Both the position numbers and the translations under genes were made by a program. From positions 1 through 62,439 of the forward strand of contig WRMB01000017.1 in the NCBI GenBank assembly GCA_009777345.1: 62,439 nt of DNA, written 5' to 3'. The notes under the pieces are model-generated. The model saw nothing but the letters and a program-made list of their open reading frames with translations, was not told where the DNA came from and did not search any database. This document shows, piece by piece, positions 33,749 to 43,394 of the stretch (position 1 is the stretch's first letter; every line of letters starts with the position of its first letter). The DNA is from Micrococcales bacterium (lineage in GTDB: Bacteria; Actinomycetota; Actinomycetes; Actinomycetales; Cellulomonadaceae).

Positions 33749-34411
33749 GTGGCCCGACGTAAGAAACCTGACGGTCGGCGCCTGGGCGAACCGCGTTCGA
33801 CCCGCCGCTCCACCGGCACCAGAGTCCCGCGTGCCCGGGTTGCGATAGTCGTCGGTGGCACCGTGACCGAGAAGCGCTACTTCGACATGGTCGAGCGTCA
33901 GCTCCGCACCGTGAACGTGAAGGTCGTCGCGTCGCACCGAGACCCCGGCGGCCTGGTGGAGAAAGCCAGGGCACTCCTGGATGCTGATGCGGCCGAGGCG
34001 GCAGACCATCACGACCAAGGCAACCGGTGGGACCGTGTCTACGTGGTGACCGACGTGGACGAGTTCGCGCCGCAGCTGACCCACCTGCAGGACCGGGTCA
34101 GGCTGGAGGGGATCGACCTGGTCGTCTCCAACCCGTGCTTCGAGGTCTGGCTCGTCTGCTACCAGGCAAGGCCTGTGGCCGACGGGCGAGGTGTCCGGCA
34201 GCAGGCCAGAGATCTGGGGCTGGTCACCGGGCCCCGCGGCAAGGATCCCGTGCTGGGTCGGCTGGAGGACTTCGACCGGGCCGAACGGATGGCCCGGGAG
34301 CTGCGGGCCGCGCACCAGCGCAACGGCGTCGTCTTCCCCCACGACGCGCCGTCCACCCGGGTGGACGAGGTGGTGCGGTTCCTGCGCGACAAGGCGGCTG
34401 AGTCGTCCTGA
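33749..34411 (+). CDS. RloB-family protein, partner of the AAA15 ATPase
   Basis: The 220-residue protein matches the RloB pattern. An N-terminal basic region is followed by VAIVVGGTVTEKRYFDMV, then VYVVTDVDEF and the strongly characteristic VVSNPCFEVWLVCY. In most relatives the first motif has Glu (EGxxTE), which would be the TOPRIM acidic residue; here it is Gly-Gly, so a catalytic acid may be missing or shifted to the downstream Glu. The GTG start lies one base after the ATPase stop. The pair probably forms one defence unit. Confidence 0.85.
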   Translation: MARRKKPDGRRLGEPRSTRRSTGTRVPRARVAIVVGGTVTEKRYFDMVERQLRTVNVKVVASHRDPGGLVEKARALLDADAAEAADHHDQGNRWDRVYVVTDVDEFAPQLTHLQDRVRLEGIDLVVSNPCFEVWLVCYQARPVADGRGVRQQARDLGLVTGPRGKDPVLGRLEDFDRAERMARELRAAHQRNGVVFPHDAPSTRVDEVVRFLRDKAAESS

Positions 34412-34686
34412 CCACGAGGTGGTCCGCGGACCAGCATGTGGTCACCTGTCGGCTGCGCCGACCGGGCGAGCCGCTCGGGGGTCTGGGTCGGCCACCTGCG
34501 GAGGAGCGCTGGCCAGGGCCTATCGTCCTGGTATGGTGTACGTCACCTCTTTACCCTTTTTGGGTCGTCCGTCGATCAGCCTTGAGGCGCCGGTCGTGTA
34601 CCGTCGCGCAGGGGCGCACACCGTCGTGGTCGGCGTGGCGCTTCGTCGTACCTCACGCGCAGGACCCTGCGTGCCAACTTGTCAGG
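34412..34686. other. 275-base gap before the pyruvate oxidoreductase
   Basis: No gene is supported. A 12-base palindrome GGTCCGCGGACC at 34421-34432 just after the rloB stop could be part of a terminator. The stretch around 34521-34560 (TATCGTCCTGGTATGGTGTACG, then CTCTTTACCC) is relatively A/T-rich and is the best place for the promoter of the following operon. Confidence 0.4.
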
Positions 34687-37600
34687 ATGGTATCTGTGAC
34701 CCAGCCAGTTCCGTTCCCTGGAGTCCCGAGCGTCATCAACGGCAACGGTGCCGTGGCGTACGTGATGCAGCACGTCTGCGGCGGTGTGATCGGGTACCCG
34801 ATCACACCGTCCACCGAGATCTCGGAGGCCTTCGAGGCCGCCCGGGCCGAGGGGCAGCTCAACGTGTGGGGCCGCCACCCGTTCTTCGTCGAGACCGAGG
34901 GTGAGCACTCGGCCCAGTCCGGGGCGCTGGGTGCGGCGCTGACCGGTGGGGCGTTCATCTCCAACGCCTCGTCGTCGCAGGGCATCCTGTACGCCCTGGA
35001 GTCGCACTACGTCACCGCCGGGAAGAAGATCGGCGGCTTCGTGCTCCAGGTGGCGGCCCGCGTGGTGTCCAAGCACGCGCTTAACGTCATGGCCGGGCAC
35101 GACGACGTGTACTCCCTGCTGCCCGCCGGGTACACCATCTTGTTCGGCTCCGACCCGCAGGAGGCCGCCGACCTGGCCGCTATCAGCTACAAGGTGTCGG
35201 CGCTGTCCCTGGTCCCCGTGGCCAACGCCATGGACGGGTTCGCCACCAGCCACGTCATGAGCGAGATGGTGCTGCCCGAGCCTGAGCTGCTGCGCACCTA
35301 CCTCGGTGACCCCGCCGGGCGTATCGCCTGCCCGACGGTGGCCCAGGAGATCTTGTTCGGCGCCCGGGGCCGGGTGTTCCAGCTGGGTCAGTACGTCGCC
35401 CGCCACGCCGCCGAGCTGATCGAGACCGACCGGGCGGCCCTGACCGAGTACCTGACCGGCAACGCCGACCAGATCGAGGCCGACGCCACGGGCGACCTGG
35501 TGGACTCCACCCTCGCCTGGCTGCCCGACGACCTGCACGCCTCGTGGCGCCGCGCCTGGACCAACGCCTGGACCCAAGGCACCCGCCAGCTGGTGCCGGC
35601 CCTGGTCGACCCGAACAACCCGGGTCTGACCGGCCCGGTGCAGAACCAGCCGGACTTCCAGGCCGGGGCGGCCGACCACCGCACCCACTTCGCCTCGGCG
35701 GTACCGGGCATCGTCCGGGCGGCCATGGCCGAGTACGCCGAGCTGACCGGCAGGGCGTACGCCCCGGTCCAGACCTACGACACGGCGGACGCTGACGTCG
35801 TGGTGGTCGGCATGGGCTCGATCACCGACGACCTGCGCGCCGTCCTGCCCTACCTGCGTGCGCAGGGCATCAAGGTGGGCGTGGCCTCGGTCAAGCTGCT
35901 GCAGCCGTTCGGCGAGGCCGAGCTGGTCCAGGCCGTCGCCAACGCCAGGTCCGTGCTGGTGATGGAACGCTCGGACGACACCGCCCTGACCCGCCTGGTC
36001 ACCCAGGCCCTGTTCCGGGCCGGCGCCAACGCCACCGGTGAACAGTTCGCAGGTATTCCGGCCCTGGTGACGCAGCCGCGCCTGAGCACGGTGATCTTCG
36101 GCCTGGGCAGCCACGACGTGCAGCCCCGCCACCTGGTCGCCGCCGTCAAGGCCGCGTCGACCCACGACGCCCCCCCGCTGTTCTACCTGGGCTCGCAGTT
36201 CTTCGACGACGCCGCGACCGGCGAGGCCAAGGCCCTGCAGGACCGTCTGCGCGCGGCCTACCCCGAGACCGCCGCCATGGCCCTGGCCACGGAGCCGAAC
36301 CCGCAGCTGCTGCCCGAGGGCTCCCTGCGCATCCGCTTCCACTCGGTCGGCGGGTACGGCACGGTCGCCACCGGCAAGCTGCTGACCGATATCCTCTCCG
36401 GCGCGCTGGACCTGCACTCGAAGTCCGCCCCCAAGTACGGGTCGGAGAAGTCCGGCGCGGCCACCAACTACTACATCACCCTGTCGCCCGAGCACGTGCT
36501 GCTGACCAACAACGACCTGGAGGACGTCGAGGTCGTCGTCTCGCCCGACCACATGGTGTTCGCCCACACCAACCCCCTCAAGGGCCTGGTCACCGGCGGC
36601 ACGTTCATCCTGCAGTCGTCGCTCGGCCCGCTGGAGACCTGGAAGTCGCTGCCGGCCTACGCCCGCCGCACCATCCGCGAGCGCCGGATCAAGCTGGCAG
36701 TGCTCGACGCCTTCACCGTGGCCAAGAAGCACGCCCCCAGCGCCGAGCTGGAGACCCGCATGATGGGCATCGCCTTCATCGGCGCGGTGACCGGCCACGT
36801 GGAGCGGGTCGCGGCCGGGGCCTCGGCCACCGAGCTGCGCGAGAAGGTACGGGCCCAGATCGTCAAGAAGTTCGGCCGCAAGGGCGCCGCGGTGGTGGAC
36901 GGCAACATGGCCGTCATCGACGACGGTGCCATCGCCACCCACGTGATCGACTACGACGCCCCCGAGTTCGTGGCGGCCGACGACGAGAAGCCCGCCGCCC
37001 GGGTGTCCGGTGCCCTGTCGGCCGCGATGTGCCCCACGGCCGCCACCCCCCGCCCCCAGGCCATCTTCGACCCGGGCTACTACGAGGACCTGGTGGCCCG
37101 GCCGTTCCGCGAGGGCACCATCGGCGAGTCGCCGGTGCTGCCGGGTGCCGGTCTGTTCATGCCGGTCGGGACCGCCCAGGCCAAGAACAAGGGCATCTTC
37201 CGGCGTGAGGTGCCGGTCTTCGACCCGTCGGGCTGCACCGGCTGCCTGGAGTGCGGCATCGTCTGCCCCGACGCTGCCATCCCCATGACGGTGCACGAGG
37301 TGGACGACGTGTTCACCGCCGCCGTCGAAGCGGCGCAGCTGCCTGCGGCCAGCGCCCAGGCCGTCGGCAGGGTGGTGCACGCCTGGGCCGAGCGCACCCG
37401 CCGGCTGCTGCGCGAAGCCCCGACCGACGCGACGCTGACCGAGATCGCCACCCAGGCGGCCGACGTGATCGCCGAGTCCGACAAGGCCGCGCGCAAGGCC
37501 GTACCCGCCGTGGTCGCGGCCCTGGCCGCCTTCCCGGTGGCTCGCACCCGGCCCTTCTTCGACGCCCCCGAGAAAGAAGAGCCGGGCACCGGCGCCCTGT

Positions 37601-39678
37601 TCTCCGCCGTGGTCGATCCCTGGAAGTGCACCGGCTGCCTGCAGTGCATCGACGTCTGCGGCCCGAACACCCTGGTCAAGGCCGAGCAGGACGCCGATGT
37701 GCTGGGCATCCTGGAGGCCAAGTTCGAGCGGTACACCCAGCTGCCCACCAGCCCGCGCCGCGTCACCGAGGACGCTGTGGCTCCGGGCGGCGACGTCAAG
37801 CGTCTGCTGCTGGACCGCACGGCCTACTACGCCATGGTCGGCGGGCACGGCGCCTGCCGGGGCTGCGGCGAGGTCACCTCGATCCGCCTGCTCACGGCGC
37901 TGTCGCGGGTGCGGGCCGGGGTCCGCACCAAGGCGCAGATCCGCCAGCTGGAAGGTCTGCTCGACCAGCTGCGGGCCAAGCTCGGCACCCTGACGGGCAC
38001 AACAGACACCGCTCGTGTCGACCGCATCACCCGGGCCATCGCCGAGCTGGACAAGGCCGTCTACAACGCCGAGGCCGGTCCGACCGGCGACGGCCCGTCC
38101 CCGACCATCATCGCCAACTCCACCGGCTGCTCGTCGGTGTACGCCTCGACGCTGCCGTTCAACCCGTACATCGACCCGTGGGTCAACTCGCTGTTCCAGG
38201 ATGCCCAGCCGCTGGCCCAGGGCATGTTCGAGGGGATCGCCGCCCAGGCGGCCCAGACGGTCAAGGCCCTGCGCACCGCCCGGCTGGAGCTGGACGACGC
38301 CTACGACGCCGCCCGGGACGACAAGGCCCTGGCCATGCTGGACTGGCGCGGGTTCACCGACGACGAGCTGGCGATGCTGCCGGTGTTCCTCACCGTCTCC
38401 GGCGACGGCGCGGCGTACGACATCGGCTTCGGTGCCATGTCACGGGTGCTGGCCGGGGGCACCCCGGTGAAGATGCTGGTGCTGGACACCGGTGCCTACT
38501 CCAACACCGGCGGCCAGGCCTCCACGGCCAGCTTCGTCGGCCAGGACTCCGACCTGTCCCGCATCGGCTCCGCCCACGGCGGCAAGGCCGAGATGCGCAA
38601 GGAGCTGGGCCTGATCGCCGCGTTCCACCCGAACGTGTTCTCCTGCTCGGTCTCCACCGCGCTGTACGCGCACTTCCTGGAGACCTCCCAGGCTCTGCTC
38701 GGGTACGACGGCGGTGCGGCGCTCATGCAGGTCTACACCCCCTGCCAGCCGGAGAACGGTGTCGCCGACGACCTGTCGGCCAAGCACGCCAGGCTCGCGG
38801 TGGAGTCGCGCATGGCCCCGCTGTACGTCCACGACCCGCGCGGCGGCCAGGCCCAGTCCGACCGTTGGTCGCTCGCCGGCAACCCCGACGTCGACCAGCT
38901 GTGGACCACAGCGACCGTCCAGCACGTCGACGCCTCGGGCAACCTCCAGCTGCTGGAGACCCCGCTCACCCCGGCCGAGTTCGCCCTGGGCGAGGTGCGG
39001 TTCAAGAAGCACTTCCGCAAGCTCAAGCCAGAGCAGGAAGACGCCGCCGTGCCCGTCGCCGAGTACGTCGAGCTGGCGCCGGGCGACCGTGAGGGCCAGG
39101 TCCCGTTCGTCTACGCCACGGACGACGACCGGCGCCTGATCAAGGTGGCCTGCGACGGCTCCATCATCGCCCTGGTGGAGGACCGTCGTCGGCACTGGAC
39201 CACGCTGCAGTACCTGGCCGGTGTCACCGTGGGCGCCCTCTCCGCCTCCCACGCCGCCGAGCTGGCGACGCTGCGCACCCAGCTCGACGAGGCTCTGGAG
39301 GCCCGCGAGTCGTCCATGGACGAGATCGCCGCCGCCCTGGCCGAGCTGGCTACGTCCACCGCTCCGCTGGCGCCGACCATGCTGGGTATGCCCGGCCCGG
39401 CCCCCGCTGCCGCCCCCGCCGCCGCGGCGGCGGCCCCGGGGATGGACGACTGGCCGATCTGGCTGGACCTGGACGACATCGCCGCCTGCAACGACTGCGG
39501 CACCTGCTACCAGGAACTACCGGCGCTGTTCGAGAAGACCACCATGATCGTCGACGGACAGGCCCAGGTCGTCGCCCAGATGAAAGGCGGCGCCCTGGAC
39601 GGTCTGGAGATCACCCCTGAGATCGCCGCCCGGATCGCCCGGGTCAAGGCCACCTGCGACGCGGAGATCATCCGATGA
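34687..39678 (+). CDS. nifJ: Pyruvate:ferredoxin (flavodoxin) oxidoreductase, long single-chain form
   Basis: The protein oxidises pyruvate with CoA to acetyl-CoA and passes electrons to ferredoxin or flavodoxin. Order: pyruvate-binding domain from the N-terminus (YPITPSTEISE), transketolase-like and gamma domains, two 4Fe-4S sites near residues 849-860 (CTGCLECGIVCP) and 980-990 (CTGCLQCIDVCGP), then the TPP-binding domain with GHGACRGCGE (about 1053) and GDGAAYDIGFG (about 1238). At 1663 residues it is some 450 longer than usual NifJ (about 1200). The extra length includes a charged insertion in the TPP domain and a C-terminal tail with a third site CNDCGTC near 1599. ATG 34687 is used; GTG 34696 has a better-placed Shine-Dalgarno. 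Confidence 0.95.
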   Translation: MVSVTQPVPFPGVPSVINGNGAVAYVMQHVCGGVIGYPITPSTEISEAFEAARAEGQLNVWGRHPFFVETEGEHSAQSGALGAALTGGAFISNASSSQGILYALESHYVTAGKKIGGFVLQVAARVVSKHALNVMAGHDDVYSLLPAGYTILFGSDPQEAADLAAISYKVSALSLVPVANAMDGFATSHVMSEMVLPEPELLRTYLGDPAGRIACPTVAQEILFGARGRVFQLGQYVARHAAELIETDRAALTEYLTGNADQIEADATGDLVDSTLAWLPDDLHASWRRAWTNAWTQGTRQLVPALVDPNNPGLTGPVQNQPDFQAGAADHRTHFASAVPGIVRAAMAEYAELTGRAYAPVQTYDTADADVVVVGMGSITDDLRAVLPYLRAQGIKVGVASVKLLQPFGEAELVQAVANARSVLVMERSDDTALTRLVTQALFRAGANATGEQFAGIPALVTQPRLSTVIFGLGSHDVQPRHLVAAVKAASTHDAPPLFYLGSQFFDDAATGEAKALQDRLRAAYPETAAMALATEPNPQLLPEGSLRIRFHSVGGYGTVATGKLLTDILSGALDLHSKSAPKYGSEKSGAATNYYITLSPEHVLLTNNDLEDVEVVVSPDHMVFAHTNPLKGLVTGGTFILQSSLGPLETWKSLPAYARRTIRERRIKLAVLDAFTVAKKHAPSAELETRMMGIAFIGAVTGHVERVAAGASATELREKVRAQIVKKFGRKGAAVVDGNMAVIDDGAIATHVIDYDAPEFVAADDEKPAARVSGALSAAMCPTAATPRPQAIFDPGYYEDLVARPFREGTIGESPVLPGAGLFMPVGTAQAKNKGIFRREVPVFDPSGCTGCLECGIVCPDAAIPMTVHEVDDVFTAAVEAAQLPAASAQAVGRVVHAWAERTRRLLREAPTDATLTEIATQAADVIAESDKAARKAVPAVVAALAAFPVARTRPFFDAPEKEEPGTGALFSAVVDPWKCTGCLQCIDVCGPNTLVKAEQDADVLGILEAKFERYTQLPTSPRRVTEDAVAPGGDVKRLLLDRTAYYAMVGGHGACRGCGEVTSIRLLTALSRVRAGVRTKAQIRQLEGLLDQLRAKLGTLTGTTDTARVDRITRAIAELDKAVYNAEAGPTGDGPSPTIIANSTGCSSVYASTLPFNPYIDPWVNSLFQDAQPLAQGMFEGIAAQAAQTVKALRTARLELDDAYDAARDDKALAMLDWRGFTDDELAMLPVFLTVSGDGAAYDIGFGAMSRVLAGGTPVKMLVLDTGAYSNTGGQASTASFVGQDSDLSRIGSAHGGKAEMRKELGLIAAFHPNVFSCSVSTALYAHFLETSQALLGYDGGAALMQVYTPCQPENGVADDLSAKHARLAVESRMAPLYVHDPRGGQAQSDRWSLAGNPDVDQLWTTATVQHVDASGNLQLLETPLTPAEFALGEVRFKKHFRKLKPEQEDAAVPVAEYVELAPGDREGQVPFVYATDDDRRLIKVACDGSIIALVEDRRRHWTTLQYLAGVTVGALSASHAAELATLRTQLDEALEARESSMDEIAAALAELATSTAPLAPTMLGMPGPAPAAAPAAAAAAPGMDDWPIWLDLDDIAACNDCGTCYQELPALFEKTTMIVDGQAQVVAQMKGGALDGLEITPEIAARIARVKATCDAEIIR

Positions 39679-42533
39679 CTACCACTTCCGAACCGAGCAC
39701 CGCGGTCGGCCCGGGCGTCGATCCTGTCGCGACCTGGCTGGGCGCCAAGGCCGCGCTCGACTCCGCCGCCGAGCAGATGGCCACGCTGCAGTCCGACCGG
39801 GCCGTCACCGGTTTCCACCGGCAGATGGACCTGCTGCAGCGCCGCCTGGCGGCCGACCCGCGGGCCTTCCGGCAGATGTTCATCAGCGACGGTTTGGCCG
39901 CTGTCGCGGCGGAGTTCCGGGGCCAGGAACTCAGCCGGGAGTTCACGCTGGCCCTGTGGGACGTCCTGTCCCGCGACGACGCCGCGGCGACCGTGCTCAT
40001 GCGGTTCGTCTGGAACCTGCCGCTGGGCAAGAAGCGCGTGTTCATGCGCGCTATCGACGCGCACCTGTCCGACCGCTACCCCATGTTCGACGGGCTGAGC
40101 CAGGACTGGCCGATCAACAGCGGGATCGAGCCGTATATCCGCCCCGCTGAGGAGCGCTCGGAGGACTTCGACCTGGTCAACACCGGGTACCTGGGCTACA
40201 TGGCCCTGGGCTATACCCAGCGGGACGTCGACCTGTTCGTCTGGCTGGAGGCCATCCGCGACAAGCAGTGCTCGGAGAAGCCGTGCGAGGTCGGCGAGCT
40301 GCTGGAAGGGCGCGAGACGCCCAACGGCGGCTGCCCGGTGCGCATCCACATCCCCACCATGTTCGAACTGCTGGGCCAGGGCCGGTTCACCGAGGCCCTG
40401 GAGATGATGGAGGAGTCCAACCCGCTGCCCAACGTCACCGGCCGGGTCTGCCCGCAGGAGCTGCAGTGCCAGGGCGTCTGCCTGCACAAGAAACCGATGT
40501 CCATCGGCCAGGTGGAGTGGTTCCTGCCCGAACGGGCTAAGCTGGTCGACCCTGACAGCGACCAGCGTCGGTTCGGCCACGTCCCCGACCCGTGGCAGGC
40601 GGCGACCAAACCGCCGGTGGCGATCGTCGGGTCGGGTCCGTCGGGCCTGATCAACGCCTACCTGCTGGCGGTCGAGGGCTACCCGGTCACGGTGTTCGAG
40701 GCCTTCCACGAACTGGGCGGGGTGCTGCGCTACGGCATCCCCGAGTTCCGTCTGCCCAACGGCCTGATCGACGACGTGGTGCGTAAGATCCGCCTGCTGG
40801 GCGGTCGGTTCGTCAAGAACTTCGTCGTGGGCAAGACCGCCACCATGCAGGACCTGCGCGCGGCCGGGTTCTGGAAGATCTTCGTCGGCTCCGGCGCAGG
40901 GCTGCCGAAGTTCATGGGCGTGCCCGGTGAGCACCTGCTCAACGTCATGTCCGCCAACGAGTTCCTCACCCGGGTCAACCTGATGCAGGCCGCGCACGAC
41001 GAGCACGAGACCCCCCTGCCGGAGGTCGCGGGCAAGCACGTCATCGTCGTCGGCGGTGGTAACACCGCGATGGACGCCGCCCGCACCGCCCGGCGGCTGC
41101 GCGGCGACGTCACGATCGTCTACCGCCGCACCCAGGCGGAGATGCCGGCCCGGGTCGAAGAGCTGGAGCACGCCCTCGAAGAGGACATCGCGCTCATGCA
41201 GCTGCACTCGCCGACGGAGTTCCACGGCGACGCTGAGGGTTTCGTCACCGCTGCGACTATCGAGACGATGGAGCTGGGCGAGCCGGACTCTTCGGGTCGT
41301 CGCCGCCCGGTCGCCACCGGTCGCACCTCGCAGATGCCGGTCGACCTGGTCATCATGGCTCTGGGCAACGCTGCCAACCCGATCATCAAGGACTCCGAGC
41401 CGAACCTGGCGGTGTCCCGCTGGGGCACCATCGAGCTGGAGTCCGGTTCGCAGGAGACGTCCATCGCCGGCATCTACTCCGGCGGTGACGCGGCCCGCGG
41501 CGGTTCCACGGCCATCCTGGCCGCCGGTGACGGCCAGTCCGCCGCCCGCCAGATCCTGGACATCGCGGTGCCTGCCGCCGAGGTGGCCGCCCGGGTGGCC
41601 AGCGCCCGCGAGTACACCGAGCAGGCGGCCAGCGAGGCGGTCATCGTCGCTAAGCGCCACCTGTCGGAGGGCATCGAAGAGTTCGTGGTGCGGGCCCCGG
41701 TCATCGCCCGGTCGGCCCAGGCCGGCCAGTTCGTCCGGGTCTACCCGGCGGACAAGGGTGAGCTGATCCCGTTGACCCTGGCCGACTGGGACGCCGACGC
41801 GGGCACCATCACCTTGGTGGTGCAGGCCGTCGGTGCGTCGTCGGCCCAGATGAACGCCATGCAGCCAGGTGACGTGCTGGCCGGTGTGGCCGGTCCGCTG
41901 GGTCGCCCGTCGGTGCTGCACCAGTACCCGTCCGACCAGACGGTGGTCTTCATCGCCGGTGGCCTGGGCCTGCCCCCGGTCTACCCGATCCTGCGCCAGC
42001 ACCTGCGCCTGGGCAACCACGTCATCCTGATCAACGGTTTCCGCACCAAGGACCTGATGTTCTGGGACGCCGAAGGCGAGTGCGTCCCCGCCCTGCAGGC
42101 CGAGTTCGGCGACCAGCTCGAGGTGATCTACACCACCAACGACGGTTCGTTCGGCACCGAAGGTCTCGTCACCACCCCCCTGGAGCAGATGCTCAAGGCC
42201 GGCCGGAAGATCGCCGAGGTCGTGACGATCGGCCCCTCGGTGATGATGCGCGCCGTCTCGGACCTGACCAAGCCCTACGGCGTCCCCACGGTGGCGTCCC
42301 TCAACGCGATCATGGTCGACGCCACCGGTATGTGCGGCGCCTGCATGGTCCCGGTCATGGTCGACGGCAAGCTGGTCCGCCAGCACGCCTGCATCGACGG
42401 CCCCGAGATCGACGCCCACGCCATCGACTGGGACAAGTTCCTGCCCCGGTTCGGCCTCTTCAAGAAACAGGAACAGGCCGCCCGGCAGCGCCACAAAGAC
42501 CCCGGCAGGGGGACCGGCCTGCCGAGGCAGTAG
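39675..42533 (+). CDS. Fused NfnB-NfnA-like NAD(P)H/ferredoxin oxidoreductase
   Basis: The 952-residue flavoprotein overlaps nifJ by four bases. Residues 1-195 are an N-terminal region I do not recognise. A GltD/NfnB-like part follows: cysteines at about 198-280 (CSEKPCE, GGCPVRIHIP, CPQELQCQGVC), FAD motif VAIVGSGPSGLINAYLL near 314 and NADPH motif VIVVGGGNTAMDAA near 455. From about 650 the chain continues with an NfnA/PyrK-like FAD-NAD domain ending in the 2Fe-2S motif GMCGACMV...HACIDGP. In Nfn and Sud enzymes these are two subunits; here they are one chain. It should exchange electrons between reduced ferredoxin and NAD(P). Confidence 0.9.
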   Translation: MTTTSEPSTAVGPGVDPVATWLGAKAALDSAAEQMATLQSDRAVTGFHRQMDLLQRRLAADPRAFRQMFISDGLAAVAAEFRGQELSREFTLALWDVLSRDDAAATVLMRFVWNLPLGKKRVFMRAIDAHLSDRYPMFDGLSQDWPINSGIEPYIRPAEERSEDFDLVNTGYLGYMALGYTQRDVDLFVWLEAIRDKQCSEKPCEVGELLEGRETPNGGCPVRIHIPTMFELLGQGRFTEALEMMEESNPLPNVTGRVCPQELQCQGVCLHKKPMSIGQVEWFLPERAKLVDPDSDQRRFGHVPDPWQAATKPPVAIVGSGPSGLINAYLLAVEGYPVTVFEAFHELGGVLRYGIPEFRLPNGLIDDVVRKIRLLGGRFVKNFVVGKTATMQDLRAAGFWKIFVGSGAGLPKFMGVPGEHLLNVMSANEFLTRVNLMQAAHDEHETPLPEVAGKHVIVVGGGNTAMDAARTARRLRGDVTIVYRRTQAEMPARVEELEHALEEDIALMQLHSPTEFHGDAEGFVTAATIETMELGEPDSSGRRRPVATGRTSQMPVDLVIMALGNAANPIIKDSEPNLAVSRWGTIELESGSQETSIAGIYSGGDAARGGSTAILAAGDGQSAARQILDIAVPAAEVAARVASAREYTEQAASEAVIVAKRHLSEGIEEFVVRAPVIARSAQAGQFVRVYPADKGELIPLTLADWDADAGTITLVVQAVGASSAQMNAMQPGDVLAGVAGPLGRPSVLHQYPSDQTVVFIAGGLGLPPVYPILRQHLRLGNHVILINGFRTKDLMFWDAEGECVPALQAEFGDQLEVIYTTNDGSFGTEGLVTTPLEQMLKAGRKIAEVVTIGPSVMMRAVSDLTKPYGVPTVASLNAIMVDATGMCGACMVPVMVDGKLVRQHACIDGPEIDAHAIDWDKFLPRFGLFKKQEQAARQRHKDPGRGTGLPRQ

Positions 42534-42568
42534 GAAGGCCGTTCCCTCATTGCCCCAGAGAGGCTTCC

Positions 42569-43225
42569 GTGAAGCGTTCATTCTTTCGTCAGAACAAGGT
42601 GGCAGATGTTGTCGACACCACGGATGCTGCTGATTCGCTGCTGAACACCTGCGACGAAGTCTTGGGGCAGTTCCAAGTGCTCGAGGCTGCCAGCGATCTG
42701 GAGACCTGTGAGGATGGAATCGGTGGCAAGATCGGCGGGGTTCTGTCCGCCTCGCAGGTCGATGCATGCTGGATCGAACGTCACGAGAGGATTTCCATAG
42801 AACAGGTAGGCAAGTGGCCAATAACCGGTATGATCCTGCCGGTCGCGATCGATGCGACCGACTCGATGCGCTTCCGTGTTCTTTGGGACCAGGCGCAAGA
42901 TCGTGCGGAATGGCTGCAAAATGTTGAACGGCAGCGCAAAGAGAACGAAATGAATGCCCGCCCTCCGTTCCAAGACGTACCCGAAGGGCCTTTCAACTGT
43001 GTGATCGCTTCCGTTGAGCCGACCGGAGTGACGGACGATGAAGGTAAAGTCGAACTAGTTTTCTATCTAACGATCAGAAATCCTGATGATACCACTGTCT
43101 GTGTCCGAGTCACCAAGAACGTGCCGCCACTCAGCTTGCGTCGTTTCTACCCTGGCAAGCTCATGCTTGTGGTGGCCCAGCCGGACAAAGGGGGAACTCT
43201 TGCCTTTATTTTCAAAGACGACTGA
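42569..43225 (+). CDS. Hypothetical protein of lower G+C
   Basis: I do not recognise this 218-residue protein. It starts at a GTG (42569) with AGAGAGG upstream and follows the flavoprotein by 35 bases. Base composition and codon use are visibly less GC-rich than in the neighbours, so it was probably acquired. The first half is acidic and helical; the second half (EGPFNCVIASVEPTG, then VELVFYLTIRNPDDTTVCVR) looks like a beta-rich domain. No signal peptide or membrane segment is seen. It is followed by the first copy of the 88-bp repeat. Confidence 0.65.
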   Translation: MKRSFFRQNKVADVVDTTDAADSLLNTCDEVLGQFQVLEAASDLETCEDGIGGKIGGVLSASQVDACWIERHERISIEQVGKWPITGMILPVAIDATDSMRFRVLWDQAQDRAEWLQNVERQRKENEMNARPPFQDVPEGPFNCVIASVEPTGVTDDEGKVELVFYLTIRNPDDTTVCVRVTKNVPPLSLRRFYPGKLMLVVAQPDKGGTLAFIFKDD

Positions 43226-43271
43226 CGCCTCCTGTTGCCTCACCCGACCGACGCGCTTCACCAGTAGGGGT

Positions 43272-43359
43272 GGGACAGTGGGGACGGTTCCTAATGTCTT
43301 GCCTGGTCAACGGCCTGTGTGCCCATCTAGCCATGAGGTCCGTGCCCAGATCGTCAAGA
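43272..43359. repeat. 88-bp direct repeat, copy 1
   Basis: This is identical over 88 bases to 47976-48063 in the same orientation. It opens with GGGACAGTGGGGACGGTTCC. Shorter pieces of the same sequence occur at 49132-49161 and about 49733-49750. It holds no convincing gene. The opening resembles REP-like sequences with GGGACAGTGGGGAC cores that are scattered in many genomes. Confidence 0.9.
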
Positions 43360-43394
43360 AGGCGACCCCCCCTTGTCCTGAGGCAGGCCTCGAC

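Noticed and set aside
34438..34686. Longer N-terminus of the pyruvate oxidoreductase
   Set aside because: The extra 83 residues are Arg/Ser-rich and unlike the family, whose N-terminus matches the region just after 34687.
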